The position numbers and the translations under genes were made by a program. From PALSA-1336 sp964592725 (GTDB lineage: Bacteria; Patescibacteriota; Doudnabacteria; UBA920), in contig CAZQFQ010000003.1 of the NCBI GenBank assembly GCA_964592725.1, positions 1 through 48,954 on the forward strand: a stretch of 48,954 nt of DNA. Direction: 5' to 3'. Under the pieces are notes generated by a model. The model made no database searches. It was not told the DNA's origin and saw only the letters and a list, made by a program, of their open reading frames with translations. Shown in pieces: positions 30,896 through 38,976 of the stretch. Position 1 is the first letter of the stretch. Each line of letters begins with the position of its first letter.

Positions 30896-31480
30896 TTAAT
30901 TGGTAAATTTAAAAGTTTTAATAATTTCGGCAAATTCATTACCTATCTGATCGGGAACGAGAGTATCAATTCGATAAGTATTTCCCTTATGGTCAACGAG
31001 TATTTGGAAATCAGGGCTGTCTGTTTCGTAATCGGCCGTTTCGCCGCCAATGGTTATAATTTCGTTCGGCATATTTCTCCTCCTAATAAGTTCAGCGGCA
31101 CTAATACAATTAAAACAACCCTCGTTGGTAGGATATATGCTTATAGCCACACCGCACACAACACCCAAGTTGACTATATACTGTTTACCTGCCTGGCCAA
31201 AACAAAGGTCTCCATTTAACTGCGATTCGGTCCAGCCTTGGGGAATATTCATCTGGAAGCCATACTGTGAATTTTTATAAGTTTTCCAGCTTTCGGTTTG
31301 CGCGGGAGTCGTTGTTGCCGATGGTTTGCTCATCGGCACGGCAGTATAGGCCGCTTCAAGGTCTATTTCAGCTTTTTCCTGGAAATACGCGTCATATTGT
31401 TTATAAACCAACAGCCCGGCGCCGCTGGCGAAGAAAAATACGATTAAACAAAAAAATGCGGATTGTTGTTTGTCGGACAT
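30896..31480 (-). CDS. Membrane-anchored PsbP-like protein
   Basis: A 194-residue protein with one N-terminal membrane helix (about 8-26, FFCLIVFFFASGAGLLVYK), a linker, and an external domain from about 65 that starts WKTYKNSQYGFQMNIPQGW, the opening of PsbP/MOG1-like folds common in CPR surface proteins. Three Cys in VVCGVAIS and GCFNCISA may form a disulfide. Function unknown. It is located immediately downstream of rplI on the same strand (17-base gap). Confidence 0.7.
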   Translation of the reverse strand: MSDKQQSAFFCLIVFFFASGAGLLVYKQYDAYFQEKAEIDLEAAYTAVPMSKPSATTTPAQTESWKTYKNSQYGFQMNIPQGWTESQLNGDLCFGQAGKQYIVNLGVVCGVAISIYPTNEGCFNCISAAELIRRRNMPNEIITIGGETADYETDSPDFQILVDHKGNTYRIDTLVPDQIGNEFAEIIKTFKFTN

Positions 31481-31496
31481 ATTACAAGTTATAAAG

Positions 31497-31946
31497 TTAT
31501 AAAACAGCTTCCACTTTAATTTTTACATCAGCAACTATCCCACCGGACAATTTAACTTTTATTTGATGCTCGCCCAGCTGTTTTATGGGGTCGCTTATAT
31601 CAACCTGATTTTTTTCGACCTCAAGGCCGATTTTATCCGAAATTACTTTTGCTACGTCCTTTTCATGCACCCCGCCAAATACCTGGCCTTTATCCCCCAC
31701 TTTAACTTTAACGATGAATGTTCTTTTTTCTAAATCCTGCTTTAAGGCCTGTAATTTCCCAATTTCCTTTAATTTCTTAATTTCCAACTCTTTTGTTTCT
31801 TTGGCAATCCTGGCCTGGATGTCGGCCGTGGCAACCTGCGCAAAACCCTTGGCAATCAAAAAATTCTTGGCGTAACCGTCGTTTACGTCCCTAATTTCGC
31901 CTTTCTTACCGGCTCCGGCCAATTCTTTTATAAAAATTACTTTCAT
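31497..31946 (-). CDS. rplI: 50S ribosomal protein L9
   Basis: A 149-residue two-domain ribosomal protein. The N-terminal domain reads MKVIFIKELAGAGKKGEIRD and GYAKNFLIAKGFA; a long connecting helix (about 40-75) leads to the C-terminal rRNA-binding domain (FGGVHEKDVAKVI; LGEHQIKVKLSGGI). L9 is absent in some CPR lineages, so its presence narrows the placement. A family C repeat and the ftsX terminator lie upstream. Confidence 0.96.
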   Translation of the reverse strand: MKVIFIKELAGAGKKGEIRDVNDGYAKNFLIAKGFAQVATADIQARIAKETKELEIKKLKEIGKLQALKQDLEKRTFIVKVKVGDKGQVFGGVHEKDVAKVISDKIGLEVEKNQVDISDPIKQLGEHQIKVKLSGGIVADVKIKVEAVL

Positions 31947-31958
31947 ATTACTGCAAAC

Positions 31959-32040
31959 TGATGAACACGGATTCTTTACGGATTAACGCGGATATCCGTG
32001 TTAATCCGTTTGCTTTGATCCGTGTTTATTTGTGTGTTCT
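31959..32040. repeat. Family C repeat upstream of rplI
   Basis: GAACACGGATT, GGATTAACGCGG and CCGTGTTAATCC, GATCCGTGTT in inverted arrangement. Confidence 0.75.
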
Positions 32041-32041
32041 A

Positions 32042-32087
32042 AATAAAAAAGCCCCGAACGCGAGAGTCGCTGTTTAAGGCTCTTTGT
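32042..32087 (-). terminator. Terminator of ftsEX
   Basis: On the - strand AGCC...AAC-GCGA-CTC-TCGC-GTT...GGGGCT then TTTTTT. Confidence 0.65.
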
Positions 32088-32127
32088 TAGTATATAGGAA
32101 TGCGAATATTTGTCAAATATGCCTGGA

Positions 32128-32230
32128 AAGTTGTTGGTTTTAAGGCATGGTGGCCAGTTTAGTCGGAAGTCATAAGTTATATGGTACCTCCAACTAATAA
32201 CCTACAACCGTACCGGTCGCCATAACCCAA
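32128..32230. repeat. GGTGGCCAG...CCGGTCGCC inverted repeat (family I)
   Basis: Imperfect arms GTTTTAAGGCATGGTGGCC and CCGGTCGCCATAACCC with TATAACC-type units inside. A relative lies at 46033-46140. Confidence 0.55.
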
Positions 32231-32239
32231 AACTTCTTA

Positions 32240-33157
32240 CTATGTCTTAAGGTATTTTCGAATCGCCAGCATCGACGAAATTACGGACAGCAACAGCGCC
32301 AAAACAAAAAGGATCAAAACCAAATAGCCAAAATGAAACAGGCTATTGGAATAAATATTCAGTTGCGGGTTTATATAGGCAACTACTTTGGGCAAAACTT
32401 TGTAATAAACCGGCACAAACAAAGCGGCCGTAATAATCGTCGAAAAAATGCTGTACAACAGGCTCTCCATTAAAAACGGCCCGCGGATATACCAGTTGGT
32501 GGCGCCCACCAGCCGCATAATTTCCACTTCTTCTTTGCGGTTATAAATTGTCAGGGTGATGGTATTATATATAACCAAAATGGCGATGAGAGCGAAAATC
32601 GCAACCAAAGCCAAGCCAAAAGTCACCACAAATTTTAGAATCGTATTTAAACGTTCAATAACCACGCGGTTGTCTTCAAAATTTACTTTGTCGATAAAAC
32701 TCTTGTATTGGTCCGATTCCAAATTTTGCGCTACTCCCGGATAGTCGCTCAAATTGTATGTTTTTATGTGCAAGGTCGCCGGCAACGGATTTTGGGTCAG
32801 TTCGTTTAAAGATTCCGTTATAAGCGGGTCATTTTGGTGCGCCGCTTTAAAATTATCAAAAGCCTGCTCGGCGGAAACGTAATCTATTTCCTTAATCCTC
32901 GGATCATGGGCTATGTCATCTTTAATTTTTGTGATTTGGTCGTCGGCCAAACCGATTTTAAAGTACACGCTAATGTCCACGGTATTTTGGATGGTGTGGA
33001 TGGAATAGTTGGTTAAAATAAATACCGTAAAAAGCGAGGAAAAAATTACCAGCGTCACGGTCATAACAATGGTCGCGGCCGCAGACAGCCAAAAATTCCG
33101 CCAAAAATTGACGAAACCGATTTTGATAACGCGTAGGAATGAGATTGAGTCCATCAT
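32240..33157 (-). CDS. ftsX: Cell-division ABC permease FtsX
   Basis: A 305-residue protein with the FtsX plan: N-terminal helix (about 25-50, SAAATIVMTVTLVIFSSLF), an external domain (about 55-170) and three C-terminal helices. The coupling segment TIYNRKEEVEIMRLVGATNW is characteristic. With FtsE it forms the complex that activates periplasmic wall hydrolases at the septum through EnvC-like coiled-coil proteins, so the M23 protein at 20831 is a plausible client. The start has two Met; the second is equally possible. Confidence 0.95.
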   Translation of the reverse strand: MMDSISFLRVIKIGFVNFWRNFWLSAAATIVMTVTLVIFSSLFTVFILTNYSIHTIQNTVDISVYFKIGLADDQITKIKDDIAHDPRIKEIDYVSAEQAFDNFKAAHQNDPLITESLNELTQNPLPATLHIKTYNLSDYPGVAQNLESDQYKSFIDKVNFEDNRVVIERLNTILKFVVTFGLALVAIFALIAILVIYNTITLTIYNRKEEVEIMRLVGATNWYIRGPFLMESLLYSIFSTIITAALFVPVYYKVLPKVVAYINPQLNIYSNSLFHFGYLVLILFVLALLLSVISSMLAIRKYLKT

Positions 33158-33160
33158 AAG

Positions 33161-33252
33161 TTAATTGACAAAATTTAAAAAATTTAAATAATTGACAAAA
33201 TTAGGCTGCAGTTTATTTTTGTCAATTTTGTTCAATTATGTCATTTTTGTTC
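33161..33252. repeat. ATTGACAAAATTTAAA / TTTTGTCAATTTTG repeat (family J), copy 1
   Basis: Inward-facing GACAAAATTT and AAATTTTGTC-type units between ftsE and ftsX. A second copy lies at 48430-48528. Confidence 0.7.
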
Positions 33253-33253
33253 A

Positions 33254-33931
33254 TTACAACTTATATCTTCCCTTCTCCTGTTGCAAAGTAATTTTTCCGT
33301 CCTCGATTGTGACGACCCGCTTGTTAATTTTGTTAACGAGATCGGACGCGTGGGTGGCTAAAATTACCGTGGTGCCGAGCTGGTTGATTTTTAATAAAAG
33401 GTCCAAAACTTCCGCCGCGTTGACCTCGTCCAAATTACCGGTCGGCTCGTCGGCTAAAAGAAGAACCGGGCGATGAGACAGGGCACGGGCAATGGCCACA
33501 CGCTGTTTTTCCCCGCCGGACATTTCTTCCGGGAAACTGTCTCTTTTGTGCAACAGCCCGACCAATTCCAAAATTTTTGGCACCTCGCTTTGGATTTTGT
33601 CGGCATTGTGCCCGCAAACTTCCATGGCAAAAGCCACATTTTCAAAAGCGGTGCGCCGCGGTAAGAGCTTCATATCCTGAAACACTATGCCGATTTTCCG
33701 CCTTAAATAAGGCAAATCCGATTTCCTGACCTGGGAAATATCTATGTCGTCTATCAAAATTTTCCCGCCGTCAATTTGCTCTTCGCCAATAATCAGCTTA
33801 AACAAAGTAGTTTTTCCCGCTCCCGAAAGCCCGACCAAAGAAATAAACTCGCCGTGATGCACCTGCAAATTCACGCCGTCTAGAGCCTTGTTGTCCTGAT
33901 ATTGTTTTACTACGTTTTCGAACTTTATCAT
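33254..33931 (-). CDS. ftsE: Cell-division ABC ATPase FtsE
   Basis: A 225-residue ATPase with Walker A GLSGAGKTT (35-43), signature MSGGEKQRVAIARA (near 138), Walker B LLLADEPTGNLDE and switch His in LATHAS. It belongs to the same class as MacB/LolD but the pairing with the downstream FtsX defines it. The usual ftsE-ftsX order is kept, although a 96-bp repeat-filled gap separates them, where most genomes have an overlap. Confidence 0.95.
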   Translation of the reverse strand: MIKFENVVKQYQDNKALDGVNLQVHHGEFISLVGLSGAGKTTLFKLIIGEEQIDGGKILIDDIDISQVRKSDLPYLRRKIGIVFQDMKLLPRRTAFENVAFAMEVCGHNADKIQSEVPKILELVGLLHKRDSFPEEMSGGEKQRVAIARALSHRPVLLLADEPTGNLDEVNAAEVLDLLLKINQLGTTVILATHASDLVNKINKRVVTIEDGKITLQQEKGRYKL

Positions 33932-34046
33932 AGCTTATCAGTCTATCAGCTGATCAGCTGATCAGCGAGTCAGAATTTGTTTCAAAAGGGTCTTTATAAA
34001 TTCATTTTACCAAAAAATAAACAAAAAGGAAAGAAAACCGCCTTGA

Positions 34047-34097
34047 TTCTAGATCCCGGATATCGTTCGGATGCACTCACGATTCCGGGATGACACA
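34047..34097. repeat. Family D-related repeat, copy 5
   Basis: GATCCCGGATATCG...GATTCCGGGATGACAC. The 170-bp gap between ftsE and prfB also has a short TATCAGCTGATCAGCTGATC palindrome at about 33945-33965. Confidence 0.6.
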
Positions 34098-34103
34098 ACC
34101 TTT

Positions 34104-35255
34104 CTACTTTCTACTTTCTACTGCATTTTGTTCAAGATATTTTTCCACGAATTCATCAAGTTCTCCATTAAGCACGGAGTCGGGGTCGGCGGATTCAAAA
34201 TTTGTACGATGGTCTTTGACGAGTTTGTAGGGATGAACTACGTACGATCTAATCTGATTTCCCCATTCCGCGGATTTAAATTCGCCGCGGATTTCCTGTT
34301 TTTCGGCCTGGAGCTTTTGTTCTTCCAGGGTTTTTAACTTGGCCATTAAAATTTTCATCGCTATCTCGCGATTTTGATGTTGGGATCGCTCGTTCTGGAT
34401 GGAAACTTTGATACCGGACGGGATATGTGTGATTCTTATCGCGGAATAAGTCGTGTTGACGGATTGCCCGCCGTGGCCGGAAGAAGTGTTAGCCTCAATT
34501 TTTAAATCTTTATCATCCACTTTAAATTCTTCCTGCTGTTCCAAAAGCGGCAGCAATTCCAAAAGCGCGAACGAAGTTTCGCGCGTATGCGCGGGGTTAA
34601 AGGGCGATAACCTGACCAAACGGTGGACTCCGGCTTCGCTCTTAAGCAATCCATAAGCGTATGGACCGAAAACTTCCACCACCGCTGTCTTAACTCCGCC
34701 CTGCTCGCCTTTGCTCATTTCAACAACTTCCGTCTGGAACCCCTTAATATCACAATATCTTAATATCATTCTTAGTATCATTCCAGCCCAATCCTGCGCG
34801 TCCACTCCCCCGGCACCGCTATGCACGGAAAAAATCGCGTTGTGGTCGTCGTACTTTTTTGATAAAAGTGCGACAAAACGATTTTTCCTGTATTGCAATT
34901 CCAGTTCGTCCGTGTGCTTTTTAAGATAATTTTCGTCTCCCTCTCCCTTCTTGTCCGCAATAGCTTCAGCGGCGGCGGATGGGAGAGGGTCGGGGTGAGG
35001 GTTTGCCGATTTTACCAACTCCAATGTTTCCAAAACGTCCTTTTCCAGCCCCATCCAAAAATCATAAAACTTTTTTAACTGATTGTATTCTCGGCTGACG
35101 TTTTGCGCGTGCTCGTTGTCCGCCCAAAAATCTTTTCCCTGCATCTGCTCTTCCAATTCCAAAATCCTCTGCTCCTTTTGCGGCAGGTTTAAATGGGATT
35201 TCAGATTTACAATTTCAGATTTAAGATTTTCTAAACGCTTAATAAGTTCGTTCAT
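34104..35255 (-). CDS. prfB: Peptide chain release factor 2
   Basis: A 383-residue class I release factor. The stop-recognition tripeptide SPF (in VRLSPFNPAHTRET) marks RF2, which reads UGA and UAA, and GGQSVNTT carries the catalytic GGQ. No in-frame stop or frameshift site is seen near codon 26, so the usual programmed frameshift is absent. Residues 85-108 (NPHPDPLPSAAAEAIADKKG) are extra material from a family E repeat in frame, before the tRNA-mimic core. A TATAAT box eight bases before the ATG gives a nearly leaderless mRNA. Confidence 0.96.
   Translation of the reverse strand: MNELIKRLENLKSEIVNLKSHLNLPQKEQRILELEEQMQGKDFWADNEHAQNVSREYNQLKKFYDFWMGLEKDVLETLELVKSANPHPDPLPSAAAEAIADKKGEGDENYLKKHTDELELQYRKNRFVALLSKKYDDHNAIFSVHSGAGGVDAQDWAGMILRMILRYCDIKGFQTEVVEMSKGEQGGVKTAVVEVFGPYAYGLLKSEAGVHRLVRLSPFNPAHTRETSFALLELLPLLEQQEEFKVDDKDLKIEANTSSGHGGQSVNTTYSAIRITHIPSGIKVSIQNERSQHQNREIAMKILMAKLKTLEEQKLQAEKQEIRGEFKSAEWGNQIRSYVVHPYKLVKDHRTNFESADPDSVLNGELDEFVEKYLEQNAVESRK
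34935..35003. repeat. CCCTCACCCCGACCCTCTCCC repeat inside prfB (family E)
   Basis: CTCCCTCTCCCTTC at one end faces GGGAGAGGGTCGGGGTGAGG at the other. It encodes the PHPDPLP-type insertion in RF2. Confidence 0.8.
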
Positions 35256-35263
35256 ACCTTTAT

Positions 35264-35269
35264 ATTATA
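35264..35269 (-). promoter_or_regulatory. -10 box of prfB
   Basis: TATAAT on the - strand, then ATAAAGGT and the ATG at 35255. Confidence 0.5.
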
Positions 35270-35340
35270 ACATCAAATGATGAAGGCCGCTTCCCCTAAC
35301 CCCGGTTCCAAGAGGATACGAGAACAGCGGCCGTCTTTCG

Positions 35341-35772
35341 CTAATGCACCACGCCCCAGCGCTTGCGGAGACTTTCCACAATAAGCCGGGACAATTCCTC
35401 CTTCCTGAGCAGGCAGCCGTCCCGCTCAAACCTCTCCAAAAACTCCAAAAATGCCCACAGTAGCTGGCAAAGCTGCTGGCACACCGAGAGGTTGGATTCG
35501 TGCGCATACTGCCGAACGAAATCCGCCTCAACCCGCGAGAGCTTAACTTTGTCGTCAACAGGCACCGTATCAAAATCAAACTCTGTTGGCGCGAGCCGAA
35601 AGATTTTCTCGGTTTGGGCAATAGGCAGTAAAATTTCGAAACAGAGCACCATAAACTGGTGAGTGCTCATGCCCCGATGCTCTGCTGCCTTCCGGAGCGC
35701 CTTTGACAGCCGCCGGCTCATCTTAATCGAGAATAAAACAGGCGGCAACTCTTTTTTCGCATCCGTGCTCAT
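35341..35772 (-). CDS. Possible ribbon-helix-helix protein, unlike neighbours in composition
   Basis: A 143-residue protein. Residues about 11-45 (PVLFSIKMSRRLSKALRKAA, then MSTHQFMVLCFEILL) fit a ribbon-helix-helix DNA-binding unit: one strand, then two helices. The rest is helical and rich in Leu, Arg and Glu. Codon use is GC-richer than in the genes on both sides, and the gene is framed by terminators, so it may be acquired. Downstream on the - strand, GGCCGCT...AGCGGCC (about 35283-35330) could terminate it. The function is unknown. Confidence 0.6.
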   Translation of the reverse strand: MSTDAKKELPPVLFSIKMSRRLSKALRKAAEHRGMSTHQFMVLCFEILLPIAQTEKIFRLAPTEFDFDTVPVDDKVKLSRVEADFVRQYAHESNLSVCQQLCQLLWAFLEFLERFERDGCLLRKEELSRLIVESLRKRWGVVH

Positions 35773-35840
35773 ACATCGCGCGGAAATAACCAGACCTTCC
35801 CGTTCCCGGAGCAGGAACTGAAGGTTAAAAAATTATATCA

Positions 35841-35866
35841 AAAAGCCCCGGGAAAATCCAGGGGCT
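35841..35866 (-). terminator. Terminator of the 35893 gene
   Basis: On the - strand AGCCCC-TGG-ATTTT-CC-CGGGGCT, then TTTTT. A TATAAT box for the next gene lies right behind it. Confidence 0.75.
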
Positions 35867-35892
35867 GAAACTAGGGCTAAAAACTCCCACGC

Positions 35893-36516
35893 TTAAGCTT
35901 CTATCTTATCGTATGCGCCCAACAAACCCAAAGTCAGGTTGATTATTTGTTTTATCTCCTTTATCTGGCTTTCAACCATTACCCTAATATCTTCCGGCAC
36001 TTCACCTTCAATCGGAACTCTTGAGTCGCCCTGGCCCAGCGCCACAAAAATAAGGAACTCCTGGCGCAAGTCCTCGTCCATCAGGGTAAGCGATCTGTTA
36101 ACAATTTCTGATTCCGCGGCTCCGGGCAAATCAATCAGCGCCTGGCTTCGGGCTTTCCGGAATGCTTCCCTAAGATGTTCCGGCGCTTTATCCAAATGGT
36201 CGTCGGGCTTGTCTATAAATTGAATTTTTTCCCTGGCGGCCAGCAATTCCCCAATCCTGTGCACCGAATGCAAAAGCAGCTCGCATTTCTGTTTGGAGAT
36301 AATTTTTTTCCTTACGATTTGCAGCAAAATCGTCTGGACCCCGAAAAAAAAAGTGGCGGATAGCTTTGAAGGTTTGTCGGCAGGCTGTTCCCTGTTTGTC
36401 GGTACAACATCGTTATAATTCCTGTTTAACTCCACCAAAGCGTCTATTGCCATTTTTTTAGCAATTTCTTTCTGGGATTCCACATCCTTTTGCTCGGACC
36501 GATGTTCAACCATCAT
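35893..36516 (-). CDS. Hypothetical helical protein
   Basis: A 207-residue soluble protein of no recognised family. It is predicted mainly helical with an acidic N-terminus (EHRSEQKDVESQKEIAKKMA), a hydrophobic amphipathic stretch (KLSATFFFGVQTILLQIVRK) and a long helical C-terminus (VMVESQIKEIKQIINLTLG). No transmembrane segment is certain. It lies 67 bases downstream of the DHFR stop on the same strand, and an inverted repeat TTGACC-N12-GGTCAA sits in that gap, so it may be a separate unit. A terminator follows. Confidence 0.65.
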   Translation of the reverse strand: MMVEHRSEQKDVESQKEIAKKMAIDALVELNRNYNDVVPTNREQPADKPSKLSATFFFGVQTILLQIVRKKIISKQKCELLLHSVHRIGELLAAREKIQFIDKPDDHLDKAPEHLREAFRKARSQALIDLPGAAESEIVNRSLTLMDEDLRQEFLIFVALGQGDSRVPIEGEVPEDIRVMVESQIKEIKQIINLTLGLLGAYDKIEA

Positions 36517-36558
36517 AATTTTAAATAATTAGGGTTAATTACAAATTTAAGGACTGCC

Positions 36559-36582
36559 TTGACCGGTATTAAGGCTGGTCAA
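36559..36582. promoter_or_regulatory. Inverted repeat between the DHFR gene and the 35893 gene
   Basis: TTGACC (36559-36564) and GGTCAA (36577-36582), 12 bases apart. It could be an operator or a weak hairpin; the TTGACC could also serve as a -35. Confidence 0.35.
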
Positions 36583-36583
36583 A

Positions 36584-37063
36584 TCACTTTTTCTTTTGGT
36601 ATACGGCAAAAGCAAATTTAAAATTTCTTTCTTCCTGGATTTTATCCCACTGGCTCCAATCGATTTTTACAAAATATGCGTCGCCCGGATAATTGCCGTG
36701 GATATGGGTCATATACATTTTTTCGGCATAAGGCAAAGCGAGCTTAAAAATCTGCTCGCCGCCGATAATATATAAATCTTCATTTTTCAAAGCTTCAAAA
36801 GCCTGCTCCAGGCTGCCGAACACCAACACTCCCTGGGGCACTTTATAGTCGGCCTGCCTTGTAATAACCACATTTTTCCGCCCCGGCAGGGGCTTGCCCA
36901 GGCGCTTGACTATGGAATCGTAGGTCTTTCTGCCCATGACCACAGTCTTGCCCAAAGTGATTTCCTTAAACCGCTTGAGGTCTTCGGGAAAATACCAGGG
37001 CAGTTCATTGTCGCTGCCGATAACCAAATTGTCCGCCACTGCCACCGGGCCAAGAATAATCAT
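36584..37063 (-). CDS. folA: Dihydrofolate reductase
   Basis: A 159-residue enzyme that regenerates tetrahydrofolate, consumed when the thymidylate-synthase-family enzyme of this operon works. Landmarks are IGSDNELPWYFPEDLKRF with the substrate Asp/Glu region, GKTVVMGRKTYDSI, LPGRKNVVITR and DLYIIGGEQIFKLAL. It is the last recognisable gene of the ten-gene operon. Its ATG overlaps the stop of the preceding gene by four bases (ATGA), so translation is coupled. Confidence 0.95.
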   Translation of the reverse strand: MIILGPVAVADNLVIGSDNELPWYFPEDLKRFKEITLGKTVVMGRKTYDSIVKRLGKPLPGRKNVVITRQADYKVPQGVLVFGSLEQAFEALKNEDLYIIGGEQIFKLALPYAEKMYMTHIHGNYPGDAYFVKIDWSQWDKIQEERNFKFAFAVYQKKK

Positions 37064-37443
37064 AAATATTGTTTCAAAAAAATTAAGATATCGCCAACTG
37101 ACGCATAGCGTATGATTTTAAAATTTGGATCTTGTATGCCCAGAATCATACGGGTAACTTTGGCGTCTTTTTGAGCTACTGCCAAAACTTTTTTTCCTAA
37201 ATTTAATCCCGTCGCGATTTCAAATCCCAAACCGGTGGAAGGATATGAGACTTCCGCCAAAAGCAGATCGCAATTTTTTACGCAACCAATGTCATGCCTA
37301 AAAACGGCCTCGGCATTACCATTAATCAAACCCAAATATTCTGAAACTTCGTGATCTTGGCTTAATTTTGACCTAAGCTTTGCCATTTCCGATTTGTATT
37401 CTTCGGGGGCATGGGTTAGGGAGTTTGCCAGATATATTTTCAT
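37060..37443 (-). CDS. Nucleoside 2-deoxyribosyltransferase-like protein
   Basis: A 127-residue protein starting MKIYLANSLTHAPEEYKSEM, with DLLLAEVSYPSTGLGFEIAT as the second landmark. This is the pattern of the nucleoside 2-deoxyribosyltransferase/DNMP hydrolase family (YLA...F, D...E-x-S...G-x-G-x-E), in which the Glu in FEIA acts as nucleophile. The reaction would swap or release the base of deoxynucleosides or their monophosphates. The ATG at 37443 overlaps the tmk stop (ATGA); a longer frame upstream only covers tmk. Confidence 0.75.
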   Translation of the reverse strand: MKIYLANSLTHAPEEYKSEMAKLRSKLSQDHEVSEYLGLINGNAEAVFRHDIGCVKNCDLLLAEVSYPSTGLGFEIATGLNLGKKVLAVAQKDAKVTRMILGIQDPNFKIIRYASVGDILIFLKQYL

Positions 37444-38186
37444 GTTCTTGGCTTTATATCTTTTAAAGCTATCCTCCTGACCAGCTCCCAGACTTTGTTG
37501 TGGATTTGTTCGGGGGACATCAGCTCCTTGCCGGCCATGCATTCCACCAGTTTGGTGTTGGGGAAAAGTTTGGCGATTTGCAAGTAAACTTTTTCCGCGT
37601 TTTTTAAATGATTGAGGTCGGCCTCATGCAGGTCGCGCTTTTTACCGTTGGCGTATTTTCTTTCATCAGCCGATTTTAAATCCACCAATTTCTGCGCCAC
37701 TTCCGCCGGCACGTGCAAAATGATATTTAAGTCGGGTTTGGGGATGCCAAAAATGTTGTATTCAAGATTGTCCAGCCATTTAAAAAACTTCAGCCGGTCC
37801 AAATCATCGGCAATTTTGCCTCCCTGGTGTCCGGCGTTGGCCGTAACATAGCGATTGGAAATTACGATTTTCCCTTCGTTTAGCCAATTGCGGATTTTAA
37901 AGCTGGCGTCAAACCTGTCAATCGCGTAAAAGATAGACGCGGCTTCGGGTCCAACCTGCCCGTATTTTCCGTTTAAATATTCTTCAATAAGCCCCGCGGA
38001 TTTTGTGCCGTACTGCGGAAAGTCCGTCATCTCCAAAGGATATCCGTTCTTTTTTAACTCTTCTACAAGCAATTTAGTTTGTGTGGCCTTGCCAGTGCCG
38101 TCAGTGCCGTCAATAACTATAAACCTGCCTTTTTGGGGGGAAGATTTGAATTTTTTACTTTTACCAAAGGATAATTTGTTGAGCAT
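37440..38186 (-). CDS. tmk: Thymidylate kinase
   Basis: A 248-residue kinase that makes dTDP from dTMP. The P-loop is IDGTDGTGKATQTK (26-39); DFPQYGTKSAGLIEEYLNG provides the substrate loop and IVISNRYVTANAGHQGGK the base-binding DRY-type region (here NRY). It is longer than the roughly 210-residue norm because of an N-terminal basic extension and a LID insert (LKSADERKYANGKKRD). It sits in the deoxynucleotide operon between the nucleotidyltransferase-like gene and the deoxyribosyltransferase-like gene, overlapping the latter by four bases. Confidence 0.92.
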   Translation of the reverse strand: MLNKLSFGKSKKFKSSPQKGRFIVIDGTDGTGKATQTKLLVEELKKNGYPLEMTDFPQYGTKSAGLIEEYLNGKYGQVGPEAASIFYAIDRFDASFKIRNWLNEGKIVISNRYVTANAGHQGGKIADDLDRLKFFKWLDNLEYNIFGIPKPDLNIILHVPAEVAQKLVDLKSADERKYANGKKRDLHEADLNHLKNAEKVYLQIAKLFPNTKLVECMAGKELMSPEQIHNKVWELVRRIALKDIKPRT

Positions 38187-38192
38187 ATAAAA

Positions 38193-38975
38193 CTAACCCC
38201 GTTCCTTTTGGGCTTTATTAATGGCGGCTAACTGTTCAATTTCGAATTTTACTATTTCATAGGCCTTATGTTTTCTATAATCAGTTTCATAATGTGCTTC
38301 AAGAATTTGACCCTTGAAATCCATTTGGACATCTCTGTTTAATCGGCCACTCAGCTCTGTAAACAATTTCTGTTCATATTTGTCTGTCACCTGGCCATCA
38401 ACAAATTCAACTTTTTTGGATTCGACTTGGCCCATAATTTCAGCCCTGCGCGAACCCACTATAAAATCCGGAGACGGGACATACAACCCGGGTTTTAGAA
38501 CAACCTTATCTGCAAAATTTGTTTGATTAATGCCATAAGCCAATACAATACCGTTCGCGTTGGCCCACCATCTTAAATTCCTTTCCGCATAGTCTAAGCC
38601 CGAATAGCCGGAATGATATTTTAACCTGGCTTCAGTTGGAACCCACCAATCCACCCCTCCCTCAAAGGGTTGCTCCGAAATAAATTTTTCGTCGGTGACC
38701 ATAACGTCCACGTCTTTATGTGCGTCCAAATCAGCAATAGTATTACGCGGTTTCCATATTGCTTCCGCAACTCCACCGATTAACAATCCAACTGATTTTC
38801 TTTGTTTTAATAATTCGTCCGCTATTTTCATTCCTTGCAAGCCACGGACGGCATTAGGAAATTCACCATGGCGCAATTCCTGCCTAAAAGACAATAAAGT
38901 CTCCAGCGCCAATTTCTGTTTATGGTTAAACTTTTGTTCCAGCCTGTTTTGCTGTCGAAACTCAAATCCCGGCAT
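38193..38975 (-). CDS. Nucleotidyltransferase-fold protein of unknown role
   Basis: A 260-residue protein. After a helical N-terminus, LLIGGVAEAIWKPRNTIADL followed by HKDVDVMVTDE has the GG...D-x-D layout of the nucleotidyltransferase fold (metal-binding Asp pair in DVDV). The downstream half (WWVPTEARLKYHSGYSGLDY; PDFIVGSRRAEIMGQ) is unfamiliar. It may transfer a nucleotide to a small molecule, RNA or protein, or act as a toxin-like NTase. It is in the middle of the deoxynucleotide operon with gaps of one and six bases, so it should be co-expressed with the dNTP genes. Confidence 0.6.
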   Translation of the reverse strand: MPGFEFRQQNRLEQKFNHKQKLALETLLSFRQELRHGEFPNAVRGLQGMKIADELLKQRKSVGLLIGGVAEAIWKPRNTIADLDAHKDVDVMVTDEKFISEQPFEGGVDWWVPTEARLKYHSGYSGLDYAERNLRWWANANGIVLAYGINQTNFADKVVLKPGLYVPSPDFIVGSRRAEIMGQVESKKVEFVDGQVTDKYEQKLFTELSGRLNRDVQMDFKGQILEAHYETDYRKHKAYEIVKFEIEQLAAINKAQKERG

Positions 38976-38976
38976 T

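Noticed and set aside
33941..33972. TATCAGCTGATCAGCTGATC as an operator of ftsE
   Set aside because: It looks like a short tandem palindrome of the intergenic repeat type; no promoter boxes are placed around it.
34104..35255. Programmed +1 frameshift in prfB
   Set aside because: The frame is open from the ATG with no stop near codon 26 and no CTTTGA slip site.
37444..37542. N-terminal extension of the deoxyribosyltransferase-like protein
   Set aside because: The extra 33 residues overlap tmk in another frame; the internal ATG overlapping the tmk stop is the natural coupled start.
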